Below, one piece after another: positions 16,570 through 26,100 of a stretch of DNA of 37,763 bases. This DNA is from CAYQAJ01 sp964415245. GTDB lineage: Bacteria > Planctomycetota > Planctomycetia > Pirellulales > Pirellulaceae. The position numbers and the translations under genes are program-made. The notes below the pieces were generated by a model, which saw nothing but the letters and a program-made list of their open reading frames with translations, had not been told where the DNA came from and did not search any database. The DNA lies in NCBI GenBank assembly GCA_964415245.1, contig CAYQAJ010000015.1, positions 1-37,763 on the forward strand. Reading direction: 5' to 3'. Each line of letters starts with the position of its first letter. The first letter of the stretch is position 1.

Positions 16570-16910
16570 CCCGTGGTGATGCAGGCACGGAGCGGAAGTA
16601 TGGCCCTGGCGAAGTAGAGCACCTTGCCCCAGCTACAACCTGGCCCCGCCGGAAGATAGGCAAACGGCGCTCTTTCCGTCGGGGAATTCGCCTTGCTGCC
16701 GCAGGCGAGTTTCTGTATTTGTACCCGGCCCGTGACGTGACGGCGGCGTAGCGCTGCGCGAACTCGCGTTCCCGCGTGACAATTGCGGCGTGCAAACTTG
16801 CGCGCCGCCGCCTGGTGTCAGCGCATGATCCACTACGACAGCCCGTTGCGTCGCGCCTCGTCCGGCTCGTCTTGATTCTCACCCATCACCGGCTTGGAAG
16901 ACACATTCGT
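16570..16910. other. Intergenic stretch without recognisable gene
   Basis: 341 nt between the kinase stop and the POTRA gene start. The open frame that continues upstream of the POTRA gene has no signal peptide or good start before 16911. I see no clear terminator, promoter or repeat. Confidence 0.45.
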
Positions 16911-18419
16911 ATGCTCGGCGTACGCTCACAGGCTTCGCCGGCCGCCCGGGCAGGAGTAATCCTGCTGGTTTGCGGCCTCCTTGCGCCGGGCGTGTCGCTG
17001 TTTGCGCAGCAGCTTGGGGCTCCGGCCTTTCCGCCGGAATCTCGGGGTGCGGCCTATCCGCCGAACCAGGAGCCTTATCGCGAAGGCGCCGCTTCGCCGC
17101 GCTCCAACACGCCGCCGCAGCTTGTGGCCGGTGTGCGCGTCATCGGCAATGAAGCCATCAACGAGGAGAAGGTCCGCTCCTATCTCAAGACGCGCAAAGA
17201 CCGCGAGTTCGATCCCGAAGTCGTGCAGGCCGACGTGCGAGCACTCGCTTCGTCGGGCCTGTTTCGCGACGTCCGCACCTACACGCAGCAGACGCCGCAG
17301 GGGGTAGTCGTCACCTACCACGTGTTCGAGCGGCCCACCATTCAGTACGTAAAGATCCTGGGCAACCGCGCCGTGACCGATAAGTCGCTATTGAAGAAAA
17401 TCGAGCTGAAGGAGGGGGACGCGCTCAACACCTACAGCGTGGAGATGGCGCGGCAGAAAATCGAGGAGTTCTACCACTCCAAGGGATACCGCACGACGGA
17501 AGTCTCGATTGTCGAAGGGAACCGCGCGGGCGACCACGGCGTTGTGCTTTTGGTGAACGAAGGCAACCTGGAGCGCGTGTGGGACGTGCGCTTCGTCGGC
17601 AACACCATCGCATCGGATGCGCGGCTCGAAACGCTCATCCAGTCGCGCCCGGGATACTTCAAGTACCTGTTCCGCGGCCGAGTCGACTATGCCAAGATCG
17701 ACGAGGACGTCGACCGCCTCACGGCATACTATCGCAGCCTGGGCTTCTTCCAAGCCAAAGTCGGTCGCGACCTCGATCTGAGCGAGTCGTCGTTGGGCAC
17801 GTGGCTCACGGTCTCCTTCATCATTCACGAAGGGCCGCGGGCCGTGGTTCGCAACGTTTCGATTGCGGGCAATCAGCAGTATTCCTCCGAGGAGCTTCTG
17901 GCCGAGGCCGGGTTGAAGCCGGGCCAGTACTTCAACCTGGGCCTCATGAACCGCGACCTGGCCCGATTGCGCGACTACTACGGAGGGCGGGGGTACATTT
18001 TCGCCGACATCCAGGCCGACCCCCGCGTGTGGGAAGACGCCGGGCAAATGGACCTCGTGTACACGGTCGAGGAGGGGTCGGTGTACCGCGTCGGGCGGAT
18101 CAACGTGCACATCGACGGCGAGTATTCCCACACGCGCAACAACGTCGTGCTCAACCGCATTTCGCTGCAGCCCGGCGACATCATCGACATACGCGAAGTG
18201 CGCGATAGCGAGCGGCGGCTGAAGTCTTCGCAGTTGTTCCTGAACGAGCCGACGCGGGGAATTGCGCCGAAAATTGTCGTTCGCCCCCCCGAGTTGAAGG
18301 ACCTCGAATCGCTGGCGCGGCAAGGCGGCGAAGATTCGCGCACGACCCGCTACCGCGGTCAAAGCCCCGACCCGCCTGAGCGGATCATCGATCTGAACGT
18401 ATTCGTTTCCCCACCCTGA
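16911..18419 (+). CDS. Five-POTRA outer-membrane assembly protein, BamA-like without barrel
   Basis: 502 residues. A signal peptide (about 1-33, ending LFAQQ) and a Pro-rich stretch precede five consecutive POTRA domains at roughly 71-143, 144-222, 223-312, 313-393 and 394-470. Each opens with a strand-turn of the type V-x-x-I-x-G-N-x-x and has a central GD/GY helix-strand unit (VRVIGNEAINEEKV; VKILGNRAV; VRFVGNTIAS; VSIAGNQQYS; INVHIDGEYS). Five POTRAs is the count in BamA, but the gene stops before the beta-barrel. The barrel is encoded by the next gene, 14 nt downstream. Together they should form the periplasmic and membrane parts of an Omp85 insertase. The start at 16911 (GGAAG upstream) gives a proper signal peptide. 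Confidence 0.9.
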   Translation: MLGVRSQASPAARAGVILLVCGLLAPGVSLFAQQLGAPAFPPESRGAAYPPNQEPYREGAASPRSNTPPQLVAGVRVIGNEAINEEKVRSYLKTRKDREFDPEVVQADVRALASSGLFRDVRTYTQQTPQGVVVTYHVFERPTIQYVKILGNRAVTDKSLLKKIELKEGDALNTYSVEMARQKIEEFYHSKGYRTTEVSIVEGNRAGDHGVVLLVNEGNLERVWDVRFVGNTIASDARLETLIQSRPGYFKYLFRGRVDYAKIDEDVDRLTAYYRSLGFFQAKVGRDLDLSESSLGTWLTVSFIIHEGPRAVVRNVSIAGNQQYSSEELLAEAGLKPGQYFNLGLMNRDLARLRDYYGGRGYIFADIQADPRVWEDAGQMDLVYTVEEGSVYRVGRINVHIDGEYSHTRNNVVLNRISLQPGDIIDIREVRDSERRLKSSQLFLNEPTRGIAPKIVVRPPELKDLESLARQGGEDSRTTRYRGQSPDPPERIIDLNVFVSPP

Positions 18420-18433
18420 CGGCGGATCGCCCC

Positions 18434-20278
18434 ATGCCACGGATGGCCGCTACGACTCCGAAACGCTCGACGCTGCTAGGCGCCGTACTGGCCTGCGCGG
18501 TGGCGTGCGTTTACGTCGCCGGAACGGGGTGTAGCCTGACCGATTACCTGCAACATCATCCAAGCAACGCGGCTTGGAATCAGCCACACTGGCAGCCTCT
18601 GGCGGACGATCGCGAGCTGCAATCGATTGCCCGAACTCCGATCGAACCCCGCGACTTCCCGAAAGAGGTGCAAGCCGTCGACGCGAATCGCGAGCCACTC
18701 GCGAATCGCGAGCCACTCGCGAATCAACCGATCGAGCGACGCGCCGATCGCCCGGTGGACCGACGCGACTTCGACCGTAACGTCGCAGCCGTCGATACGC
18801 GCCGGCAGCGGTCCTTCGATCGTCCGACCGCTCCCGTACCAACGCCCGTCGGGCCCTACACCGGTGAGCCGATATCCGTGCTGTTGGCATCGAAGCGACC
18901 CGTGTTCACGCCCGCCACGGGATTGATTGCGGGTGGCCGACCCGTCATACGCGGTCAGAGCGAAGGATTCTCGCTTCCGCCTTCGCAGCCCCCAATGTTG
19001 GCACAAGCGGGTACGTCGCCGTGGGCCGGATATCAGCCGCGGCCCGGCGTCGGGCAACCAGTCGTTGCGCCGGGCGGAGTGGCCCCAAGCGGTGGCTTCC
19101 TGTCGAACGGCCCGCCCCCTCCCGGAATTCCTCCCGGGGCGATGCTGCCGGGTGGGCTCCCTTTCGCGGGCCCCTACCCGGGCCCCTACATTCCGCCCGA
19201 GGGAACGGCCGACATCGACGTCATGGTGCAGGAAGCGCGAACCGGCCGCCTCATGTTCGGCGTGGGCGTCAACAGCGAGGCGGGTGTCACCGGCCAGATC
19301 ATTATCGACGAACGCAATTTTGACTGGCGTCGTGTCCCCACCGCGTGGGACGACTGGATCAACGGCACCGCCTTCCGCGGCGCGGGGCAGGGATTCCGGC
19401 TCGAAGCATTGCCGGGCGATCGAGTGCAGCGCTACCTGGTGAGCTTCACCGAGCCCTATCTTTTCGATACCCCGATCAGTTTCTCTCTCAGCGGCTTCTT
19501 CTACGACCGCGCCTACTTCGACTGGGATGAGCAGCGCCTCGGCGGCCGCATCGGATTGGGCTATCGCCTCAACCACGATCTGTCGCTGGCCCTCGCCGTC
19601 CGACAGGAGAACATCAATATCCACGACCCGCGCGTCAAGGGCGTGCCCGAACTCGACGCGGTGATCGGCGACAACGACCTGACGAGTTTCCGGCTGACCC
19701 TGTCGCACGACACGCGCGACGTCCCCTTCGCTCCCACCGAGGGGCAGCTCATCGAGATCAGCGGCGAGCAAGTGCTGGGCAGCTTCGACTACCCCCGCGG
19801 CGAAATCGAATACCAGAAATACATTCTGCTGCGGGAGCGCGCCGACCGTATGGGGGGTCGCCACACGCTGGCCCTCGGTCTGCGGGCCGGCTTCACGGGC
19901 TCACAAACGCCCATTTACGAAAACTACTTCGCGGGCGGGTTTTCGACGCTGCGCGGCTTCGACTTCCGCGGGGCATCGCCGGTCGACAGTACGGTCATCG
20001 TGGGCGGAAAGTTTCGGTTTTTGGGAACGGTGGAGTACTACTTTCCCCTCACCGCCGACGACATGATCAAGGGAGTCGCGTTCTGCGACTTCGGCACGGT
20101 GGAGAGAAATATCGCTTTCGATACCGATAACTTCCGCGTCGCGCCCGGTCTGGGCCTGCGAGTCTACATACCCGCGATGGGTCCGGCGCCGCTGTCGTTC
20201 GACTTCGCCGTGCCCGTGATGCGGGCTGACACCGACGACATCCAGAACTTCAGCTTCTTCGTCGGTTTGGGGCGGTAG
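18434..20278 (+). CDS. Omp85/BamA beta-barrel protein with Pro-rich N-terminus
   Basis: 614 residues. A hydrophobic N-terminus ends at C33 in GTGC-S, a weak lipobox, so it may be a lipoprotein or have an ordinary signal. An Arg/Pro/Gly-rich spacer (about 40-255) includes a tandem NREPLA repeat encoded by an 18-bp direct duplication (18686-18721). From about 258 it has the surface-antigen D15 barrel: LMFGVGVNSEAG, TEPYLFDTP, FFYDRAYF, SLSHDTRD-like strands, the conserved loop-6 motif L-R-G-F (in FSTLRGFDFRGASP) and a C-terminal strand ending FSFFVGLGR. It carries no POTRA domains; the upstream gene supplies five. The 14-nt spacing implies one operon and a two-chain Omp85 machine. Confidence 0.9.
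   Translation: MPRMAATTPKRSTLLGAVLACAVACVYVAGTGCSLTDYLQHHPSNAAWNQPHWQPLADDRELQSIARTPIEPRDFPKEVQAVDANREPLANREPLANQPIERRADRPVDRRDFDRNVAAVDTRRQRSFDRPTAPVPTPVGPYTGEPISVLLASKRPVFTPATGLIAGGRPVIRGQSEGFSLPPSQPPMLAQAGTSPWAGYQPRPGVGQPVVAPGGVAPSGGFLSNGPPPPGIPPGAMLPGGLPFAGPYPGPYIPPEGTADIDVMVQEARTGRLMFGVGVNSEAGVTGQIIIDERNFDWRRVPTAWDDWINGTAFRGAGQGFRLEALPGDRVQRYLVSFTEPYLFDTPISFSLSGFFYDRAYFDWDEQRLGGRIGLGYRLNHDLSLALAVRQENINIHDPRVKGVPELDAVIGDNDLTSFRLTLSHDTRDVPFAPTEGQLIEISGEQVLGSFDYPRGEIEYQKYILLRERADRMGGRHTLALGLRAGFTGSQTPIYENYFAGGFSTLRGFDFRGASPVDSTVIVGGKFRFLGTVEYYFPLTADDMIKGVAFCDFGTVERNIAFDTDNFRVAPGLGLRVYIPAMGPAPLSFDFAVPVMRADTDDIQNFSFFVGLGR
18686..18721. repeat. 18-bp tandem duplication in the barrel gene spacer
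   Basis: Two perfect copies of AATCGCGAGCCACTCGCG, followed by a partial third, encode consecutive NREPLA units in the disordered spacer. Confidence 0.8.
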
Positions 20279-20298
20279 GCCGCAGCAAGCGAACATCG

Positions 20299-20404
20299 GA
20301 AAACCGTCGGGGACTGGCTCATTTTGCGACGCCCCCGGAGCGCTATCGTCCTTTACGGCGTCCGCGTCGCAAAATGTGCCTGTCCCCTTCTCCCTCGCGG
20401 TTTT
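20299..20404. repeat. REPIN-like hairpin, GGGGACAGGC family, copy B
   Basis: AAAACCGTCGGGGACTGGCTC and downstream TGCCTGTCCCCTTCTC with GCGGTTTTC form the two ends. An inner inverted pair GCGACGC/GCGTCGC sits around a GGAGCGCTATCG loop. It lies between convergent genes and may act as a transcription terminator. Confidence 0.82.
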
Positions 20405-20436
20405 CGGATGGACTCGATGCGCGGCGGCGAACTGCG

Positions 20437-20764
20437 TCAGCGGAACGACCACTGAATGTAGTTGCCGTGGTAGCCGTAGCTGCGCGATCGGTGTTGCCGC
20501 GGCTGGGCGCCGAACCATCCGTAGGCGTACGGCTCGGCATACACTTCGTAGCCCCGCGGCGGACCGGGATCGCGCGTCGGCGCTTGCTCGGGTCTCGCAT
20601 GGCGGGGCCCGGCCAGATACGGCAAAGCGCGAAACGGCGCCGCGCCATACGGCATGGCGCCATCGGGCATCGCTTGCTCGGGCGCTTGGGCGCCGGGATT
20701 CGTCGGTTCCGGCAACTCTTGCGGCGGTTCGGCCGGTTCGCCCGGGACGACGCTTCCGGCGCCG
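20437..20764 (-). CDS. Pro-rich small protein, C-terminal part (5' end lost in gap)
   Basis: The frame ending at 20437 reads back into the N gap as …PGEPAEPPQELPEPTNPGAQ…, without a stop, so the start is not visible. Composition is Pro/Ala/Gly-rich. The last ~35 residues (GYEVYAEPYAYGWFGAQPR… ending NYIQWSFR) are aromatic and basic and resemble the ends of short exported planctomycete proteins. With 100 placeholder Ns the frame relation to the molybdopterin gene upstream is undefined. It may be a separate gene or that gene's C-terminus; I favour a separate gene on composition. Function unknown. Confidence 0.6.
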
Positions 20765-20864
20765 NNNNNNNNNNNNNNNNNNNNNNNNNNNNNNNNNNNN
20801 NNNNNNNNNNNNNNNNNNNNNNNNNNNNNNNNNNNNNNNNNNNNNNNNNNNNNNNNNNNNNNNN
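20765..20864. other. Assembly gap (100 Ns)
   Basis: A run of 100 N, the usual placeholder for a scaffold join of unknown length. It interrupts the minus-strand coding region on both sides, so neither gene's boundary can be placed. Confidence 0.99.
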
Positions 20865-21863
20865 CCGCACATACGCCTGCTGCTCGGGCGTCAGGCCGGT
20901 GAGAGTGGTGGTTTCGAGTCGCGTGGCGCCGTCGAATCGCGCGGCCGCGTGTTCGGGTTCCTCGGACGTGAACGACACTCCCAACAGCGACGCGACACGC
21001 AGGTCGGCCCCGTGCAAATCCGCGCCGCTGAAGTCGGCTCCTTCCACGTCGGCCCCCACGAACGTTGCTTCGCGAAGGTCGGCATTGCGGAAATCGGCGT
21101 TCGACAGATTGGCGCCGTCGAAACAGGCCGACTCCAGCCGGCAGCGGCGAAAGTCGGCGTCGCGCAGCACGGCACCGCGGGCATTCAAGCCCGCAAGTTC
21201 GCGGCCCGCCGCGTCGATACCCAACAGATCCGCGCCGGCGAAATCGCGCGAGGCGATCCGTCGTGCCGCTTCCTGCTTCGTGAGGCCCGAGGCGATGTAG
21301 CGCTGCTCGCGCCAGGGATCGGCCACGTTATGGTATCCCGCCGTCGCTTCCCAATAGCCGAGCCGGTCATGCTCGAGCAGCTCGATCCGCGCCAGCCATT
21401 TGAGACTCTTGTAGAAGTACCGCCCGGGAACGACGACCCGCACCGGCCCGCCGCGTTCGATCGGTACGGGGCGGCCGTCGATCGACAAGGCGATCAGCGT
21501 GTCGAGCCGCAGCGCATCTTCCAGCACAAGCGACGTGCTGTGATGGCGATCGCTGTGGGCGACGAAGGACACGAAGCGAGCTTGGCCCTGCACGCCGGCC
21601 GATTCCAACAGCGCGGCCAACGGCACGCCGCCGAATGTCACGCCCAGCTTCGACCATCGCGTGACGCAGTGAATGTCGATTACCTGCTCGACCTGCGGCA
21701 AGGCGCGGAGATCCGCCAGCGTCCATATGCGGCCGCGGTCGACGCAGCCGGTAATCGCGACCTCCCAAGGCCGTTGCCAGGGAGCGGGGACACTTTCCCC
21801 CACGGTCGGCCATTTGTCGGCCGCCACCAATTGCTGCCGGGGCGGGAGAGCGGATGGGACCAT
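20865..21863 (-). CDS. Molybdopterin-dependent oxidoreductase domain fused to pentapeptide repeats (partial)
   Basis: 333 residues before the gap. The N-terminal domain (about 25-185) is of the sulfite oxidase/MsrP type, with the expected Mo-ligand Cys in HCVTRWS and the basic cofactor-binding stretch around PGRYFYKSLKW. A pentapeptide-repeat region follows, with A(D/N)LxX units such as DFAGADLLG, DADFRRCRLESACFDGANLSNADF and GADFSGADLHGADL. It continues to about residue 315 and then to the gap. The fusion is unusual and predicts a beta-helix attached to a cytoplasmic redox domain. No signal peptide is seen from the ATG at 21863; a GTG at 22011-22013 would extend it across the divergent gene start and is less likely. 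Electron donor and substrate unknown. Confidence 0.82.
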
Positions 21864-21890
21864 GTTTGTCGGGTCGAGTGGGCGCGGCGG

Positions 21891-21920
21891 TTGGACCGAC
21901 CCACCGCGTGCCGTTACGAT
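21891..21920 (+). promoter_or_regulatory. Candidate promoter for the zinc-ribbon membrane gene
   Basis: TTGGAC (21891-21896) and TACGAT (21915-21920) are 18 nt apart in the short divergent intergenic region, about 60 nt before the ATG at 21979. Confidence 0.4.
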
Positions 21921-21978
21921 AGAGTGCGAGAAGCCTCCACGCGATACGTCGGGAGCCGCTGGCTGCCGGGAAGAACGA

Positions 21979-23049
21979 ATGACTGCCGTGAATCTGAATT
22001 GTCCTCTTTGCACGGGACTGTTTCAAACCGACAGCTCGCTGGCCGGTGCGGAGGTGATGTGCCCGCAGTGCGGCGGAGTCGTGGTGGTGCCGCAGGTCGG
22101 CACGTCGTCGCAGGCGTCCTCAGGCAAGGTCGCGGCAGCCGCGGGCGATACGAAGCGGTCGGCCGCTGAAGGGAAGCAGGCGGCCGGTGCGGGAAGGCAG
22201 GCGGCCGGCAAAGAGCGGCCGCCGGACGGCGCGACGCGACAGCTCGGCTGCCCCGACTGCTACCGCACGTTTCCCGTGCCGATCGACCGGGCGGGGAGCC
22301 AGGCTTCGTGCCCCCACTGCGGGCGTCGGGTCAACGTGCCGCTATCGTGGAAGACGGCGCTGCGCCCCGCGGAAACTCCGAGGCCGACGCCGACGGCCGC
22401 CGATACCGCGCGACTCGATGCTACAGTTCGAGAGCGCGAAACCGCAAGCGAAGTGGCGGCCGCTGACGACATGTTACCGCCGAGCGCCGCGCCCGATTCG
22501 CCGCCAGCCGCCGCGGAAACACCCGACGACATGCTTCCCCCCGCTGCTGTCGACACGGTGCCTGCGACCGGCACCAGCGCAGCGAGTGGACACAGGTTCG
22601 CTGCACAACCCGATTCGGTCGACTCCCAGTTGCCTCCATCCGCAGCGACGGACGCCGATTCACTGCTGCCGCCCTCGTCGCCGGGAGCCGAGCCACCGAT
22701 GGCACCACCCGAAACCGCGGCGGTCGGCGGCGGGACCGCTTCGGCCACGTCGCCCGGTGCCGCGGCATTATCCGGACGCGGTGTTGAGATTGGCGTCTCG
22801 GCTGCTCACGGCGGCGCATCCGGCGATGCGCGGGGCGACGTGGTACTGATTCCCACGGAAGACGGCACCAACGTGGCGCTGCGGGAGCCGGTGAGAACGG
22901 TCGGACACGGCGAGCACGAGCGCGAGCTGCACTCGCTCACGCGCGAGGAGAAGGAACGCTATCGATCTCTCAAAAGCGCCATCACCTGGGCGCTGTGCAC
23001 GTTGGTGCTGGTCACGGCTTTGCTCGTGTTGATATCCGTCAGTAAGTGA
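21979..23049 (+). CDS. Double zinc-ribbon protein with C-terminal membrane anchor
   Basis: 356 residues. Two N-terminal zinc ribbons: C8-x2-C11…C28-x2-C31 and C91-x2-C94…C111-x2-C114. A long Ala/Pro/Ser/Thr-rich linker follows (about 120-290), containing repeated DDMLPP(S/A)A-type motifs that look like short linear docking sites. A charged helix (about 310-330) and one C-terminal transmembrane segment (about 333-354) complete it, so the protein is tail-anchored with its ribbons in the cytoplasm. The ATG at 21979 has GGGAAG upstream. The zinc-ribbon plus membrane plan matches the gene at 1405-2529. The same-strand gene at 23111 is probably co-transcribed. Function unknown. Confidence 0.8.
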   Translation: MTAVNLNCPLCTGLFQTDSSLAGAEVMCPQCGGVVVVPQVGTSSQASSGKVAAAAGDTKRSAAEGKQAAGAGRQAAGKERPPDGATRQLGCPDCYRTFPVPIDRAGSQASCPHCGRRVNVPLSWKTALRPAETPRPTPTAADTARLDATVRERETASEVAAADDMLPPSAAPDSPPAAAETPDDMLPPAAVDTVPATGTSAASGHRFAAQPDSVDSQLPPSAATDADSLLPPSSPGAEPPMAPPETAAVGGGTASATSPGAAALSGRGVEIGVSAAHGGASGDARGDVVLIPTEDGTNVALREPVRTVGHGEHERELHSLTREEKERYRSLKSAITWALCTLVLVTALLVLISVSK

Positions 23050-23110
23050 TGCGCCGCTTTGCGCCGTACGTACAACGCTGCCTTGCGGCGGCCAAGGGGC
23101 GCGACCCGAC

Positions 23111-26100
23111 ATGGCACAACTTCCACCTGATCCGCCGCCCCCATCGCCGGGCGAACAGCCCATCGGATCGCGGCGTTTAGGCGAACCTCGCCATTATCGG
23201 CAGGTGCCACGCAAGCCGGCCCCGCAAGCCTCATCCCCTGGCGGGACCGCTCCCGCGACTGGGTCTCGTCCCGGTAACCCGCCGGGCCGACGAAACGCCG
23301 TGGTGCTGGCGCTGGTGGGCGGGTGCATTCTGCTGCTGGTAGGGGGAGGCTGCGTTATCCTCGCCTGGGTCATTCAAGGTGCCTTCCAAAAGAACACCGT
23401 CCAAGTTGGCGCGGTGGATGACAACGTCGGTAGCGACGATTCCGTTGCCAGCTCTCGGTCCCGCGCCGATGCCCCGCAAGATAAATGGGCCGAAGTTCGG
23501 GAAGCGTATAGCGGCAAGGGAGACGTGGGAGTTGATGCCGATACGTTGCGGGATATCCGGCAGTGCCTGGATGATATTGTGCAAGCCATGACTCGTGGCG
23601 ACAGCGAAGCGTTCGCGAACCTACTCGACATTCGTCGCATGATCGAACAGGTCCGGAGAACGGGTATTATTCGCTCGCCGGACAAACTGACAGAATCGTT
23701 TCTCGATACGGAAGTGCGAAAGGACCTTGATACTCCCTGGGTTGCCGCCCGGTACAGAATCGCTCGAATCAATTTGCTCAATGACGGCGACGAGGCAATC
23801 GTGTACGGCACGTTTTGGACCGAAGACGAACGGGCGGCCGAGATGCGCTGGTGGTTACGGCGAAATAACCGTCTCTGGCAGGCGTTCGACTGGGAAGTGA
23901 TTTCCGTGCGCATGCGCAATTCAGTGTTCAATGCCACCATCGTCGAATACCTCGACTCATTCGGCATGTCGGAGTACGAACGGTGCTGGGATGAATTGGA
24001 CCTTGCCGATGAACGGATGATGGAAGGTGATTACGAAGGCGCTGCGACACATCTACAAAGGGCGCAAGCCGCTAGGGTCGTCGGCGCACTAGCCGACCAG
24101 ACGAGCGTGTTAATCACGCTTGGCTGGCTGGAGATCGATCGCAACGAAGAGGCGATCGCATGCGCCGAATTGGTCAAGTTACCCGACGAAACACCGGAGG
24201 CGTACCTCGTCCAGGCATACGCCTACGAAGCGATGGACGATCACGAGAGGGCTCTCGAATTCGCCCGCCTCTACGCACGGCAGATGGGCGATTGCCCTAC
24301 CGCGTGCTTGCAGATCGCCACCTCGCTCGAAGCGATTTCCCGACACGGCGAAGCGGCCGTTTACTGGCAAAAGCTGCTTCGCCACGATCCCGGCAACGAA
24401 ACGGCCCAGGAAGGGCTGGCGAGCACGCTCCGTCAGTTGGACGCCGAGGAATTGAAGGCCACGTTGCGCAAGTTTGACGACCCATCATCCGCAGCCGGCA
24501 ACATGGTCGTCGACCTGTACTACTACGGAAAAATCGCCGAGCTAGAGTCGATCGTCGAGGTACTCGACGAGCGAACCGCGGATTCGCCCAGCCAGCATTT
24601 CGCCAAGGCGCTGCTGCACACTCTGCGGGAGGAGTACGAGCCCGCCGCGCGGTCGTACCGTGAGGCCTGGTCGTCGGAGCCGGTCCAGGAGCGACAGCAA
24701 GAGTACATGCGATACTACCTCAGCATGATGCTCGAGGCCGGTCAGCCCATGGAGGGCTACGTTTCGGTCCCTGACCCGGTCTTGGCGTTCGAGTACCTCG
24801 CGGAAGACTACTGGAACGAGCGCGATCGCCTGCCCCGAACGGATTTCGAGGAGATTCTCGCGCTTCACCGCCGCCATCACCCCGACGATCCTTGGGGAGA
24901 TCTCTCCTACGGGTCGCTTCTATTGGACGACGAGAAATACGCTGAAGCGGAACAAGTTCTTTCGGCTGCGATGCAAAACGTCCGCGGCGAGGACGTTTTG
25001 AGCGAATTGTTTCGCCCACGGCACGTCGAATCCCTCGTTCGCGTTGGTCGCGCCATCGACCACTACCGAGCGGCGAGCGACCAGGACGACTGCTTCCTGG
25101 AGCTGGCGCGCTTGTGCGATGGATTTCACCGTCACGACGAACTCGCACAGCTTGTGAAGATCCATCGTGCGAATAACCCGTTCGATTTCTGGGTCGACTA
25201 CTACGATGCCCAGTTGTGCGTGGCACGCGGCGATTACGAGGCAGCCGATCGCTTCTTCGCCAATGGTTTGCGCGCCGCTGCGGACGAGGCGATCGCGTAC
25301 GATTATCGATGGAGTTGGATTCTGGCGCGAGTTGATGCGGGAAGGGCGCTTTCGGCGTACCACGACATCCCGCCGGCCGAGGGAACGTTTGCGATTCTTG
25401 CCTCGATGCTGCAGCGAAGGAATGAATGGACCTTGATGAAGGAGCTGCTCGCGCTGCACGCAGCGCGGCATGCGCAGTCGGAATCGCTCTTCCGTTGGCA
25501 AATCGAGTATCACTGGCAGACCGGCGAATACGACGACGTAACGAAGCTGCTCGATCCCTGGCCCGACCAGCGGGTAGGCGGGTTGGGGAAATGGGAGAGA
25601 GAGGGTTTGGGCGGCAAGCTCGTGCGCAGCTATTTGCGACTAGGGCAACTTGAGGACGCCCGGCGCGCCGCCGAACGGCTGACGCAACTCGGTGGAGACG
25701 CTTACACTCTCGCGATCGTCCACGCGGCGCGGCGAGACCGGGCCGCACTACGACAAGTGATCAACGAGTACAATTTGGTAGGGCAGTGTGGAAGTCTGTA
25801 CTACGACGAGGACTGCCGCGACGTGTTGCGCAGCCCGGAATTCCGCTCCTTCCGCGACGAGTATCCACCGAGGCTTCCCTTGTGGCCGCAGCTTGCAGAT
25901 GTTGGATTGCTGCTGGATCGCAAGGCAGAGTTGACTGCGGAGAAAGTAGGGGAGGCGGCGCGCCAGGCGCTGGGAAACGACGTCGAAGTGACTGTCGTCG
26001 AGCCGCTGGCGACTGCAGGAGCCGAAAAGTGCTACCTGGTACACAGCGAACCACATAAACTCGTAATCACGACGCTCGTCCGGCGCTACGACAGCGATAT

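Noticed and set aside
20343..22013. Single 556-codon minus-strand gene reading through the N run
   Set aside because: The frame across 100 placeholder Ns has no meaning, and the frame beyond the gap that looks protein-like is a different one.
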